Assembly (NCBI GenBank): GCA_030248195.1
Contig: JASAND010017645.1
Location: 1-64,000 of the forward strand
Length of the DNA stretch: 64,000 nt
Reading direction: 5' to 3'
From: Trissonchulus latispiculum
Taxonomy: Eukaryota > Nematoda > Enoplea > Enoplida > Ironidae
Below the pieces are notes generated by a model that was not told the origin of the DNA, did no database searches, and worked only from the letters and a program-made list of their open reading frames with translations. This document shows positions 24,801 through 36,831 of the stretch, one piece after another; within the stretch, counting starts at the first letter, position 1; each line of letters begins with the position of its first letter. The position numbers and the translations under genes were made by a program.

Positions 24801-24998
24801 GAGTCTCTGATGAGTCATTTTTCCTTAACTGGCTCTGTTGAATCTGTGATCGGTTCAGTTTGTGAATCATCCTCAGATCTCTGCCATTCTGGACGAAGAA
24901 GAGGAGGAATGTCTGCATTATCTCACAAAGTTGGAGGTAAGGACTTTATCCCGACGAAGGTAGTTTTTTGGGGGAGAGGAGAGGGATGGGTATATACG

Positions 24999-25031
<33 letters not shown>

Positions 25032-28000
25032 GAACAGAAGCATCGGTATTTTTCTGCAGCCCTCGATTTGTTTCCATAAGTTTGAAAGTTTTTTTGAAAC
25101 TTTGATGGTGACGTTTTGAAATGCTAAACATTCTCAAAAATAGTCTGGATTTATTGTGAGTAAGTTCACAATACGTCTACAAGTTTTAGTCCCTTAAACT
25201 TTCGATCCCATCTCCAGGTCCGGACTTGTCGGGTCGGAGGTGCTGTACATAGTGACACGTGTTACTTTCGTGCGTTCTTTCATTTGCTTAACCTGTTGTC
25301 TGACCTCGGCCACTGGAGGTATTATTTTACAGACACAGACTTCCAACATGAGTTCCTTTATGCAGAGAGAAGATAATGATTTCATTCTTGGATGTTTTCA
25401 TTTGTTGTCGGCAGCTGTTCAAGGCCTTCTTGCTGGCTTTTTAATTTGTTTCATTTTATTTGGGTATATATTTCTTTTTATTTTAGGTTGAAGAGTTTGA
25501 TGACATCAAGTCAGGCTATCGGATCAAGTTCCACTTTGAGGAAAATCCGTTCTTTGAAAACGATGTCCTCTGCAAAGAATTCCATCTAGGCACAAGTGGT
25601 GAACGCTAATTGACCTTTAAAATTCTGGCTTTTTCCTCTGGAGTGGGTGGGGGCGTTTTCCCGAAAGAATGGTGAAAACACGGCTGCTAACAATTGTGGG
25701 TAGAGGGCAACCGTACAATTTTGCCCACCACCGAGATCCTATTTTTTTCGAACACTTTGGGATGCCGACTCGACTTTCCACTTCTTCTTTGAGAGGATTT
25801 CAAGTCAGGGGAGGGGTACATCTTACCTGTAGGTGAAAGCCAGACACATGTAATTATTTAGTTTAGTTTTTGTCAGTTTTCCAAGCTGATCGTCGACTGT
25901 GGTGCTTTCTTCCACAATCAATTTTTCCGTGGAAATTTGAGATAAAGATTTAGATTTAAAATAAATTCCGGACTTTCAAAATTTAGACTGGTGTTCAATT
26001 TTTGACAATTTATTTTTGTGTTCTTTTTTCTTGCTGCTGCAGGCGATCCCACATCCACATCGACGGAGGTGAAGTGGAAGGAGGGCATGGATCTGACGAA
26101 GAACGCTGCGGACGAGGGGGCCAAGGCGGGCTCGAAGCGAAGTCGTCCCTCCTCCGCGCCGCGGACCTTCTTTTCCTGGTTCGCCGACAATTCGGATGCC
26201 TCGGCCGATGATGTGGCTGAAGTGAGTGGCCGAGGGGTGGTGCATTTTGTAACGGTCTTTTGTTGATCAATTTATTTCGTGATGTTGTGGGAAGTTTCGA
26301 GATATAACACTCTGTTTACTGGCATTTTTTATGGTTTTGAAAGTGGGGGGCGGCTTCTCCCCCCCTAGGTAGGGGAAGGTTGGGGGGGCGAACTAAAGGT
26401 ATATCTAACTTTTCCTAAATTTTTAGCGAAAAATTAGTACTTTTAAGGTAAAACGCAATCGAAGCTTAAAAGGAAGTTATAAGTCCATAAATTAGCTACA
26501 AATTGAGAAAATGTTGGAGCAGTTGATCTCAAAAACAATTTTTCGACACTTTTTGGCGACCCCCAAAAACGTGATTGGGGGGACCCCACCACTAAAAAAA
26601 TGCCAGTTTTGGGCTGTAGATTTGTTGTTCTTTGGGGTAGAAAGATGACGTCAGGAGTCAGGCCAGAGTCTGCGTTTAACATATTATATTGATATTTCTG
26701 TGTTACACGGTTTGGTCTTATTAGATTTCTTTTTGAGCGCCTCTAATTTCGCATCTGTCCGCCTATGTATGTGGCATTGTCAGGTATGCCCAATTCATGT
26801 CTGTGTCTGTCTGCCTACACAGTGTGCGAAGTTGTAGCCCATCGCCAGCACACCACTGTTAGCTCATGTTAGCATTTTTTCAAACGTGTCTCTATACTTT
26901 TCGCCTCCGGCGGAATTTTACATTTTCCCTTTTTGTTCATTTTTTAGGTGATCAAGGACGACATGTGGCCGAATCCCCTGCAGTATTTCCTTGTCCCTGA
27001 TATTGATGTGGGCGAAAACGGCATGGAGGGCGACAGGTGCGTTGACAAATTTATATACTTTTTTCAAATCAATGTTATGGAGAGGGCTGCTTGTTTTCGC
27101 TCTGGTTTTTGTTGATTTCTGGGAGGGGGGATTTTTTTGTATAGCGTGGCGGAACAAACGCAGTCCGAGATGCTGGAAAAACATCGCCAGTGAGTGTGAG
27201 TCATCCATATGAGCTAAAGCGGGTTTTGATTGCCTAACTTACAGTGCGTCCATAACTACCCCTGAGGGTGTACTGTTGTAGTACGCGGCCGCTGCTTCTC
27301 AGCAAATTTTTTGGGACCATTTAACATGGGGTCAGACAGGGTGAACTTTGGTGTGTCACCCTGAACTGTTAAATCGCTCAGAAGACCAAATTTTCAAACA
27401 TTTTCCAGACCGGATTCGAATGTTTAGTCGACTTTTCCCTATTTAAGCACTAAATTCGCTTATTTTTGGCCATTACTATAAAAATAGCGCAATTTTTAGC
27501 ATGTTTGTAGAAACATTTTGAAAACTTTTCGCGCGCGCGCCCCCCCCCCCCTCAAAATGACTCGCCCCCCACTGGCCCCCTGCAAAGAAGCCCCCCTAGA
27601 ATAAGCCCAGACTGTGGTCCAACCTTGACCCCCCCCAGCGGCAAGAACCCAAATTTCAAAATGAAAATTTTTTCTGCCTAATAGTACAGGAGAAATTAAT
27701 GCATTTCTTAGCTCAATAGAGCCTCCTGGTCAGTCAGGCATATATTTTGCCTATGTTCAACCTTCTGTGTGTGATCCAGGTGGACGAAATTTGGCACGGT
27801 GCCATTTCAAGCGAAATTTTTCAAATTTGTCAAAAACGGCTTATTTTTCATTATTGTTTTATTCATTCATTTATGTTTCTGGAATTGTAAGTGCGTAACT
27901 TGCGGGTGTAGGAACGCCGGATCTTGTGGGATGGGCGATACTAAGGCAGACGCACACTTGTTCGTTTGTTTTGCAAAACTGAACTGATTTAGTTCAAATT

Positions 28001-29239
28001 TGGTGTGGCTGCATTTTGGGTACACTTCTGTGATTTGTGTACACTTCTGATCGCCCTGCAGCAAAACTTTAACATTTTAAATTTTTAAGTTTACCAAGAG
28101 TGTGACCAAGCGGAGCCAAACAATTTTTGTCTCCAATTTTGCTAAACAATCATGTACAGGGGTTTTTAGGTTCGCTGAACACGAATCTGAAAACCCTTTT
28201 TTCGGCCCAGATTTTTGTTTCGCTGGCTGTATGTAAGCTACAGTTGTAATGTAAAGCTTCACGTTTAAGCGGCTAGAGAATCCGAAGATGAGCACCGCCA
28301 CCCTATACATAGCTTTCTGTAGGTTGGAGTTCTCTCCGGCGGGTCACTTTCCCGTTTTTTTCCCTAACCTTTACCGTTTTTGTGCGCATTTTTGATTCCT
28401 TTTTTGATCTTCTTTTTTGTGTTTTAGTGATGAAGAGGAGGTTGATGACAGCGTCGTGGTCGTGGAAGAAGACGGAGAGGACGAACCCCCTGAAGAAGGT
28501 ACAGAACCTAATTTGCATAAAATTTTTGGGTTTTTAGCGGTTTTTTGGTTTCCGTCCGTGTGCTGAGGCTTTTTGGCACGTTCTCCTGTAGATGGGCAGC
28601 GAGTTTGAAGTTGAGCTGCAGTCACGGTCCGTACTATACAGTTTTTGAGATAAGATTTGAGAAAACTAGCGGAGTCTGGTGTGGTCTGTTTTCTGTTTAC
28701 CAATAGCTTGCCCTAACTCAATTATTTGGATCAAGAGTACATAATACATAAGAGTATGGTAAATGTCGTATACGCTATAATGTTAGAAGCCTGCTACATC
28801 CTCGGCATGCTATCGGCTGAGCCCCTACATACAGTGTCCCCTCGATTTGATAGTAATTCTTTTATTGCATGACTGAGGAATTGTAGGAAGCGCCCCCCCT
28901 CCTCCTCCAAAGCTGTCAGTGATGTGACTTCACTGTTCAAGATGAGGAAATCTATAATTTCCGGTGTAGTCTTGACAACGCATCACTTTCATTACGCGCT
29001 GAGACAGCTTTAGATTTAGATTTTCACTGGGGTTCGTCTCAAACTTTTACCGGGTACGTTTACTCTCCCTATCGCGGCTTTATTGTCTCCCAATTTCCTC
29101 TTTCCATTCTAGTTTTCTTCTCTGTCTCCGTTATTTTTCTTTTTTTTCTATTTCAGGTGATGAAGAGAATTATGAAGACGGTGAGGGTCAGGAGGGGGAC
29201 GGCGCCACCAATGATGGAAATGGTGAAGAGGGCGCCTGA
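21820..29239 (+). CDS. SET: SET / TAF-I histone chaperone (NAP family)
   Basis: Seven exons: 21820-22098, 24859-24936, 25487-25598, 26043-26221, 26948-27036, 28428-28498, 29157-29239 (TGA). All junctions are GT-AG with matching phases and the exons sum to 891 bases (296 residues; human SET is about 290). Hallmarks: [20 protein letters not shown] (dimerisation helix), [84 protein letters not shown], then an acidic Asp/Glu tail of about 45 residues. SET binds histones, is part of the INHAT complex and inhibits PP2A, mainly in the nucleus. The start MSTTEAA was chosen over an in-frame ATG 90 bases upstream because it fits the family and follows a CTTCTCAGA acceptor-like tract. The gene looks intact. 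Confidence 0.96.
23649..24261. mobile_element. Foldback element in SET intron 1
   Basis: Two arms of about 270-290 bases are close reverse complements around a centre near 23960; both start near GTTAAACGG and include TCTTTTCAGGATAACCCCCC and GGTTCCCCTTGGTCCCCCTT. No coding capacity. A divergent single arm (AACACGAATCTGAA context) lies at about 28100-28290 in a later SET intron. Confidence 0.85.
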
Positions 29240-29509
29240 AAATTTGGACTTCTTTTCCTCCGCACCCCTTCCGAATTTTCAATTCCACTTTCCGTTTCCC
29301 CCGCCCCCAACCCTCCAGTTTTTAACATTCTGTCTTTTATTCTGTGTCTGTTGATGTCTGTTGTTGGTTTTTGTTGTTTCGCTGTTTTTTCTGCACTTCT
29401 ATGATTTTCTGGCATATGCAGTTTTTTTCTTCTCTTGTCCATGCAAAAATTTAGTATTTCTTGTACATACGTAGCGGTCTGTGGGTTTCGCGACCCTAAT
29501 TTTACTGTC

Positions 29510-29515
29510 AATAAA
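29510..29515 (+). terminator. AATAAA poly(A) signal, SET 3' UTR
   Basis: Canonical hexamer 271 bases after the SET stop. A second AATAAA is at 29745-29750, so two 3' ends are possible. Confidence 0.6.
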
Positions 29516-29744
29516 TTCTGCAAATTTCTTTCTTTTTTTCTTGAAAATTTGTGTTTTCTTGAAGCTCAGGGTTCTGTGGTGTTCCATCTGCGTACAGAAT
29601 TTGTATTTCTGTTTTTGTTGGCTGCGTTACACACTTTTCGTTTTGTCATTTGGCGAGCAGAATTGCTATGTAGGAAGAGTACGTACGTTGTATGTTGTAT
29701 GTTTTGGTTTTTAAGATTTGGATAATTTCATGCGGCTGACAGTA

Positions 29745-29750
29745 AATAAA
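29745..29750 (+). terminator. Second AATAAA downstream of SET
   Basis: Canonical hexamer in AGTAAATAAAGAG, followed within 25 bases by T-rich sequence; alternative poly(A) site for SET. Confidence 0.45.
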
Positions 29751-29910
29751 GAGTTGCTGAATTTTATCTAATTTTATGCTTAGGAATTCTAGGGTTCCCA
29801 GTTTAGATTTCGTGGGCTACTGTAGGGTCAAGTTCTAGCTGCCGGTTAGTGTACGCAAATAGACGAAGTTTTGCTGGTTGATGTTCTGGAGTAGGCATTT
29901 TGATGATGGC

Positions 29911-30116
29911 TAGAGTTGTGCCCGAGCCGGGCCCGAATTTTTGCTCTGCCTATTTCAAATTTTCTCCAACATCTTCACTAGAAGGTCACATAAGCTTCCA
30001 CCAGTTGTCTAAATTTTATTCAATAGCTATAGCAATGGTTGTTTTTTGACTGCCTGGCCTTGAATCGGGCCGGTCAGTGCCAGAGGCCCGGGCAATTTCT
30101 TCACGGCACCACTCTA
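29911..30116. mobile_element. 206-bp hAT-type MITE with GC-rich ends
   Basis: Ends are TAGAGTTGTGCCCGAGCCGG on the left and CACGGCACCACTCTA on the right, an inverted repeat of the form TAGAGTKGTGCC. Flanks are ATGATGGC (29903-29910) and ATGATAGC (30117-30124), an 8-base duplication with one mismatch, as expected for hAT elements. The subterminal parts carry GGGCC motifs. No coding capacity. Confidence 0.8.
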
Positions 30117-30515
30117 ATGATAGCATGGTAAGTGTGGTAACCCCATTTTGAGCCCATTAATATTGTAGCCCATTCAAAGATGGTAGTGTTCGGCTGCATT
30201 TTGTTAGAGGATAACGACTTCGCTCAAAAAGCTGAGCGGTAATGTTTCGTAGTTGATGTCTAAGGAATTTTGCATTTAGGATATAATAGATTTAGGAATT
30301 CATGTTAAATTTTAAGTTCTATAAATAACAGAAACATCTGTTACAAACGCAGCCGTTTCCCAAGCGGTTGATCAGATCTCCCTGTTGAACTCTTGCAATC
30401 TACGTAGCGTTCATTGTCTAGTTTTCTGTATTCTGAAATTTTACTTCAGCAACCTTTCTTAACTCCTTATGCATTTGTTTGTCGGAATGATAAAATGAAG
30501 CTAGCTCAGTCAAAT

Positions 30516-30697
30516 TAGTGTGCAAGATGTGCTTGACACTGAAAATCCGACTTTAAAATAAGTTTCATCTAGCTTTTTGAAGAAGCGAACCCGGGATCGA
30601 CCGATCCAGGACCTGGATCGGATCGGATCGACAATTAATTTGACTGGATCGGATCGGTTAAACTTTTGCTGCCGATCCGATCCGATCCACATCACTA
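30516..30697. mobile_element. hAT-like MITE with GGATC repeats
   Basis: The right end reads GATCCACATCACTA and the left TAGTGTGCAAGATGTG, a weak inverted repeat. The subterminal parts carry GGATCGGATCG and CCGATCCGATCC runs. The flanks (AGTCAAAT left, GTCAGAAT right) are similar but not identical, so the target duplication is uncertain. Confidence 0.5.
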
Positions 30698-31014
30698 GTC
30701 AGAATACACATTTTGAAGTTTTCGTTGCTATGATTTAGCTGCTGGACTTTCTTTATTGACTCAATAATGTTAGTTTTAGGACTTTCTTCTTTGACTCAAT
30801 AATGTTAGTTTTAGGACGTTTCCTTTTAATTTCAAGTTTGTTCTGGACTCGAATTCTAACAAGATTTGGACCCGATTGTCAACTCTGGTTAGGGTGTCCG
30901 ACTAGGGAAAGCAAACTCGGTTTCAATCCCAAGTGGACACTTTTCTTCAACCCTCCCAAGAGGTTCGATTTTATCTTCAAGAAGATTTGAGCTCTCACCT
31001 ATTCTATTTCTAAG

Positions 31015-33995
31015 TATGTAGTAATGTTTCAGGCACTGAAACTGAAACTATTTTGGGAGGAGACTAGAGGCCTGCACGGGCCGAATTTTTGCGGCCCGGC
31101 CCGGCCCGGCCCGTGAAAAATCTTTCTCGGCCCGCCCGGCCCGGCCCGTCAACTGGTTCGGCCCGGCCCGGCCCGGCCCGTCAGATGCTTCGGCCCGGCC
31201 CGGCCCGGCCCGTCAAAATTTTCGGCCCGCCCGTGCCACGAAATTTTTTCATTTGTCGCAAAATGCAAAATTACGTAAATAATTTTGTTAGCTTGGTTAT
31301 TAAAAACAGAATCTCTGGTTTTTGGTGCTTTTTCTAGGAAAAGTGTATTTTCTAAAAACTGATTTTTGAGTTTTAATGGTTTTTAAACGCAGTTTTAAGG
31401 ACAAAATAATTTTTGTCGTTCTACAAATGAAACCAAAAGATAATGCTGCCTCATGTTGACACTTTGTATATAAGACTGGAACGCTAGAAAAACAAAAAAC
31501 TGAAAATTCCCTAAAAAGTTACAGTGGCAATATTTAAATATTGTACTTTATTAAACCAGATGAAATTTTGTGAAGTGCGCATTTTTATAAGGATTAGTTG
31601 AGAAATAAACTAATTAGAAGTAGAGGACTTTAAAAAGATGCAACTGTGCAGAAGGAGTAAACTTTCATTTCTAAAGAAGTAGTAAATCTTTGCTCCACAA
31701 ACTCAAAACTTTGATTTTTTTAAAACTGCTTTTTTCTAAGTAAATGCTTCGTTTTCTTAAAAAAGACAGCAAATACATCAAAACCAAAATAAAATACTTA
31801 CACTGTTACTAATACCATATATTGCCCTATTCCAAAGTTTCATATTCTAGTATTGTAAACGCTAAAATTACTTAGGCGAATTGAGGATTTTACATTAATG
31901 ATGTGACGATAAATACATGTATTATTTATGAAAATAAAATGCTAACGTTACTGCAGGAAATCAGTGTTAGTTTGAACGAAACATATTGCGGAAACACAAA
32001 ACATTTTAAGCTAAATTATGAATTACTATTTTATAGTTAAATCTTTTAAAAAACTGATGGCGGGCCGGACTGTCGGCCCGCGGCCCGGCCCGGCCCGTGA
32101 GTTTCGGCCCGCGGCCCGGCCCGGCCCGTGAACTTTGGTCGTCGGCCCGCCCGGCCCGGCCCGCGGGCCGTGCCTGGCCGGGCCGCGGGCCGTAATGCAG
32201 GCCTCTAGAGGAGACCTGAAACTGAAACTAGACTGGTTCTTGGCTGGCTCTCAGTAGCTCGCCTGGCACCCGAGAACGGGTCCGACCCCCCACTTTTGGA
32301 GACACCCACTATAAATACTAAAAACTTTCTCCTTGATGTTTGGTTCAATAAAAACATCTACGCTTTGACATAATGAGAGAAGACATATTGGGTAACATAA
32401 ACATGGCATTAGCTTTGCTGTAGCCCTAACGGTTAGAGAGCAATGCTACCCTAAAACTTTAAGAATCGTCGAAAATTTGGCAAATTTTGGCTGCTGAATC
32501 AAAAAATTTAAATCTGGTGCGACCACAGAAGCTGAAATTTGATGTGAACATACTTCCCATAGATCCACACAATTGTGCCAAATGTGAAGGAAATCTGCCC
32601 AAGCATTATAGTTTTATTCCAGTTGAAACATGAAAAAAGTGGCAAAAACGGGAAAAAAGCGAATTTCTGAAAATTGTCCAATATATACAATATGTATATC
32701 AATCGATAGCTTTCATGGCTGTGAACAACTTTTCTTCTTGGCACAATCGCGTATTTGCAACCTATTTCAAGATATTTTCGAAAAACTGAAATTTTATCGT
32801 TTGAAATGACCACTGAATTGAGGATTTTCACCGCCACTTTATCTGTCTTGAATAAGTTGAAAAAAAGGTTGTATCGGGTAGAACTCAGATATTTACACAT
32901 ATTTCTTTGCTTATCAAAAGTTTTCTTTTCGTGTGGGAGGCTGTACAAACAAACCCTACAAAAATGTACTGAGCAGGCAGTTGAGTTGGCTGGCATTCAA
33001 CTGAGTATACTCAAAGTATCAGCTATGCTTCTGTTAATTACAGAAACAGGTTGAAATTAATGTTAGTGTGGCAGGGTCAGTAAGCCTACAAATCAGTACA
33101 TTTTGAACCAAATCTGTCAGCGTCGTCAAGCTAGAACACCTGGAGATATATACTTTTGATCCTGACCAATATTGGCATTTTTTCATGTTTCAAGTGGCGT
33201 AAACCTATAATGCCCAGGCAGAATTCCTGCATATTTGACAGAATTTTGGGGACCTATGGGATGTATGTTCACACCAAATTTCAGCTTCCAGGGTCGCACC
33301 AGATTTAAATTGATTGATTCGGCGGCCAAAATTTGATAAATTTTCTACGATTCGTCGAGTTTAGGATAGCGTTGCTATCTAACCGTTTGGGTTACAGTAA
33401 GGCTAATGCCATGTTTATGTTACCCCATATGTCTTCTCTCATTATGCCAAAGCGTAGGTGTTTTTATTGAACCAAACAGCAAGGAGAAATTCTTAGTATT
33501 ATTTATAGTGGGTGTCACGAAAGGTGGGGGGTCGGACCCTTTCTCGGGTGCCTGGCGAGCTACTGAGAGCCAGTCAAGAACCAACGACCAAGTATTTATT
33601 GACCACGCACATGTTGTATATTCGTGCAAAAAATGAAACCGGTCCAAGAAATTTGGGGCACCCCCATTTTAGTCGCCCCCTGCTTAAACTAGTTTCAGCC
33701 TTTTCTCAAAACATGAATATTTGAAGGTTTAAAGCGGTTTTTTTCGTTAATACTCTGCAGAGTGGAAGTATAAATAATCATAAATTTATGCATTATATTA
33801 TGTCTCAAGGCTATGCAGTTTTTCGAATGAACTAAAACTGAAACTGAAACTCCGACTGAAACCTGAAACTATTTTGCGGTCCCGACTGAAACCTGAAACT
33901 ATTTTGGGAGGATACCCGAAACTGAAACTGAAACTGAAACCGTCTTGGACCGCCGACTGAAACTGAAACTGAAATCGGTTACTGAAACAACACTA
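31015..33995. mobile_element. Foldback element with CTGAAA-repeat ends, carrying a nested hAT
   Basis: Both ends carry runs of ACTGAAACTGAAACT-type repeats; the right end is GTTTCAG-related (TACTGAAACAACACTA) and the left TATGTAGTAATGTTTCAGG. Candidate 8-base duplications TTTCTAAG (31007-31014) and CTTCTAAG (33996-34003) differ by one base. Inside, 32231-32660 and about 33170-33584 are long inverted arms (for example CTGGCACCCGAGAACGGGTC against GACCCTTTCTCGGGTGCCTG). The middle has open frames without recognisable family. A second hAT at 31065-32207 interrupts the left end. Confidence 0.6.
31065..32207. mobile_element. hAT-type non-autonomous element with GGCCC-repeat ends
   Basis: The ends are TAGAGGCCTGCA and its exact reverse complement TGCAGGCCTCTA. 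The flanks are a perfect 8-base duplication GAGGAGAC (31057-31064 and 32208-32215). Inside each end are 100-150 bases of reiterated CGGCCCGGCCCG. The central ~800 bases are AT-rich and without a gene. TIR plus 8-base duplication fits the hAT superfamily. Confidence 0.9.
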
Positions 33996-34034
33996 CTTCT
34001 AAGCGAATGCTGTGCCAGCTTGCATCAAACTATA

Positions 34035-34567
34035 GTCAGAGCTTTCAACCAAGGATTGCAGTTAACTCTATAGAGTATTTATGTTGCAAACGGTGGTTAG
34101 CAAATCGCCAAACTTTTGGCGCGTACGCTTGTTTAGTTTCGTTGTTCGTATTTTTCTTTTTTCCGTTAAACGTAAAAAATAACTAAAGACAACTATATAG
34201 TTCAGTCCAAAACATTGTCACAAGTATTGCTCAATATATTTACAATCGTAATTTATGAAAAAATTAATTCTAAACGTCAATGGTTTACTAGAGAGAGGGT
34301 CCACATTTTATCCACTACCATTCACACTGATAATAGTTACTGAAGGACTAGGCGTAGTACTAGCAGCAGTAGTAGTAGCAGTAGTAGCAGTAGATTTAAT
34401 AAGACCGGCTTCTCGGCCGGCCAACCACAGGCCCACTCTTGAAACGACATAGAATACAATGGAGCATGGCACAACTAGCCAGGGCCAGGGGCCAAGCCGG
34501 TCGAACGATCACAAAACCGCTGACAAGGGCCACTAACTCCAGCAGGTAGACCAGACCGGCCAGGGTT
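34035..34567 (-). pseudogene. Truncated duplicate of the TSUP gene 3' end
   Basis: This segment repeats 36555-37102 in the same orientation with few differences. It includes the 3' UTR, the stop and roughly the last 85 codons of the final TSUP exon. The copy carries a deletion of about 10 bases near 34455 that breaks the frame, and it stops abruptly inside the exon after CCGGCCAGGGTT. It cannot encode a transporter. Confidence 0.88.
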
Positions 34568-34572
34568 ATCTT

Positions 34573-35340
34573 CAGTAGTCAGAATTTCATATGTCAGAAT
34601 TTCATTAGTCAGAAACTAACTTTTCAGACTTTCATTAATCAGAATTTAATTTTTTGAAATAATATAAGTTGAACTTTCATCTGTCAGAATTTCATAAGTC
34701 AGAATTTCATTAGTTAGAATTTCATTAGTCAGAATTTTGCTTGTCAGAATTTTGCAAAAAAGCACTGTGCTTCCTGGCGCAAAGTGTAACAAGATGGCTG
34801 GTCTTGATGATAATTTTATAAAAAGATTTCTAGTCGACACAAATATAATGTGTCTTGGCTCTACCATCAGCAACGAGCAAATCTTTCTTTTCAAAAGAGT
34901 TCCCCAACAACTTTGTAGGTTCCGCGTACACCTACCTACATTTTATAGACAGGAAATGAAGATAGGCTGTTTCGTTAGAATTCGAAAAGAATCAGAATGG
35001 CCAAGAGTACGTAATAACTGTTGGATTATGTACTCTTGGTATGGCACAAATCATCAATGTTCTTTCTGGGGAAGAGTTAAGAGCTACAAAATAGTTGATT
35101 TTAGCTCCACTCTAACCTACTTTATCGGGAAAGGCCCTAAAACAGTGCAGCAACGTGCAAAATTTTGATGAAACTAGAAAAATAAAATTCTGACTTACGA
35201 AATTCTGACTAATGAAATTCTGACAAATGAAAGTTCAACTTATATTATTTCAAAATTAAAATTCTGACTAATGAAATTCTAACTAACGAAATTCTGACTA
35301 ATGAAATTCTGACTAATACGATTCTGACGGATGAAAGTAG
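34573..35340. mobile_element. Element with iterated GTCAGAATTTCATTA ends, copy 1
   Basis: Both ends consist of several tandem, slightly varied copies of a ~15-17-base word GTCAGAATTTCATTA, in opposite orientation at the two ends, plus TATAAGTTGAACTTTCAT or its complement. The ~400-base core contains a 143-codon open frame (MLVRILQKST start) without recognisable family. A second copy in the same orientation lies at 41555-42166. A non-autonomous DNA element is likely. Confidence 0.75.
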
Positions 35341-35351
35341 ACGGTCAGAGC

Positions 35352-36554
35352 TAGAGTTGTGACGCGGGCCGGTGGCGGGCTGCGGGCTCGGGCCGGGCCG
35401 CGGGCCGGGCCGGCCCGGGCCCGGCCCGGATTTTTCGGCGACAGCCCGGCCCGCGGCCCGGCCCGCAAGATTACAAATAGGCGGCCCGCCACCGGCCCGC
35501 GGGCCGGTGGCGGGCCGCGGGCCGGGCCCGTTTTTTAAACGGTAAATGGCAATTTTTCAATAAATTTCGGTGCAATTTCAAGTCTACAATCAAAATTTTA
35601 TTTACGGATTTTCAATGGTTTTGTTTTAAGATGATCAATTACACATAATTGAAGTTAGAATTGAGCTGTGTCGTTATCTGGGTGTCTAAGGTTGTTATAT
35701 GGTGGCTACTTATTGGATATACCTAATCCATTCTAAGTTACGTCTATGAGGAGGGTGTAGAAGCTTTTTATATGTGAACAGTTGTCGCAAAACAATTGGA
35801 ATGAAAACATTCGCTTATATAATTAGGTTTGATTGTATTGGTACTGAAGTAAGGGGGCATCGTTCGCAGTTTAAGACGCAGTGCTCGTGTTGCGATTGTA
35901 ATTGCTAAGTGGAAACGTAACCAACATCCAAAACCTTGTTAGACAAACTAAACGAAATTTGGTTTAGTTTTTCCCTGCTATTGGTCATGCAAATTAGACC
36001 TTTATGTCAAAATCAAGCACGTGGACAAACTTAACACAAGAGACATTTAGTTTGAGGAAGTGAAAAGCTTCAAAAAAGTAGCATCTTTGAAAAATAATGG
36101 AACCGGAATTGTAACATAAGGTTAAGAGTGGAGTAGGAGCGACAGCTTGGATTTGTATATGGATAATGTGTGGAATTCTGCATAACAATGTAATACTTAC
36201 CAAACACTTAATCGACTGACCAGTGGCCACTTGTTATTGCTATTTGTTGTTTGTGAAAAATGGAAGACATAAAAATAGCCGTAAAATATGTTGAAATTAG
36301 ACGTAAAGCAAGTTGAAATTAATTAGCTAACAGTTCGGGCCACTTTTGCGACGTCGGGCCGTTCGGCCCGTAGAAATTTGCGGCCCCGGGCCGGCCCACG
36401 TGGCCCGGCCCGCCACCGGCCCGCGGGCCGGTGGCGGGCCGCGGGCTGCGGGCTGGGCTCGGGCCGGGCCGACCCGGCCCGGGGCCCGGCCCGTAGCACC
36501 ACGTCGGCCCGCGGGCCGGCCCGGCCCGCAAAATTTTCTTATTTTCCAACACTA
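35352..36554. mobile_element. hAT-type non-autonomous element, GGGCC-repeat ends
   Basis: The ends are TAGAGTTGTGACGCGGGCC and TTTTCCAACACTA. The flanks are a perfect 8-base duplication GTCAGAGC (35344-35351 and 36555-36562). Both ends carry 150-190 bases of GGGCCGGGCC and GCGGGCCGGTGGCGGGCC repeats. The centre is AT-rich without a gene. Open frames in the ends encode only Gly/Pro/Arg/Ala strings. Confidence 0.88.
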
Positions 36555-36831
36555 GTCAGAGCTTTTAACCAAGAATTGCAGTTAACTCTAGAGTATATAT
36601 TCATGTTGCAAACGGTGGTTAGCAAATCGCCAAACTTTTGGCGCGAACGCTGGTTTAGTTTCGTTGTTCCTATTTTTCTTTTTTTCCGCTAAACGTAAAA
36701 AAATAACTAAAGACAACTATATAGTTCAGTCCAAAACATTGTCACAAGTATTGCTCAATATATTTACAATCGTAATTTATGAAAAAATTAATTCTAAACG
36801 TCAATGGTTTACTAGAGAGAGGGTCCACATT

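Noticed and set aside
31089..31240. Telomere-like repeat
   Set aside because: The CGGCCCGGCCCG runs are at both ends of a single element with TIRs and an 8-base duplication, so they are subterminal repeats, not interstitial telomere.
32508..32996. 162-codon minus-strand frame
   Set aside because: It lies across an inverted arm and the centre of the foldback element, with no recognisable domain and low-complexity codon use.
34737..35168. 143-codon frame in the iterated-end element as a transposase
   Set aside because: No transposase motif is visible and the second copy of the element does not keep the frame.
36319..36692. Gly/Pro/Arg/Ala-rich frames on both strands
   Set aside because: They lie in the GGGCC-repeat end of a hAT-type element and have no complexity beyond the repeat.
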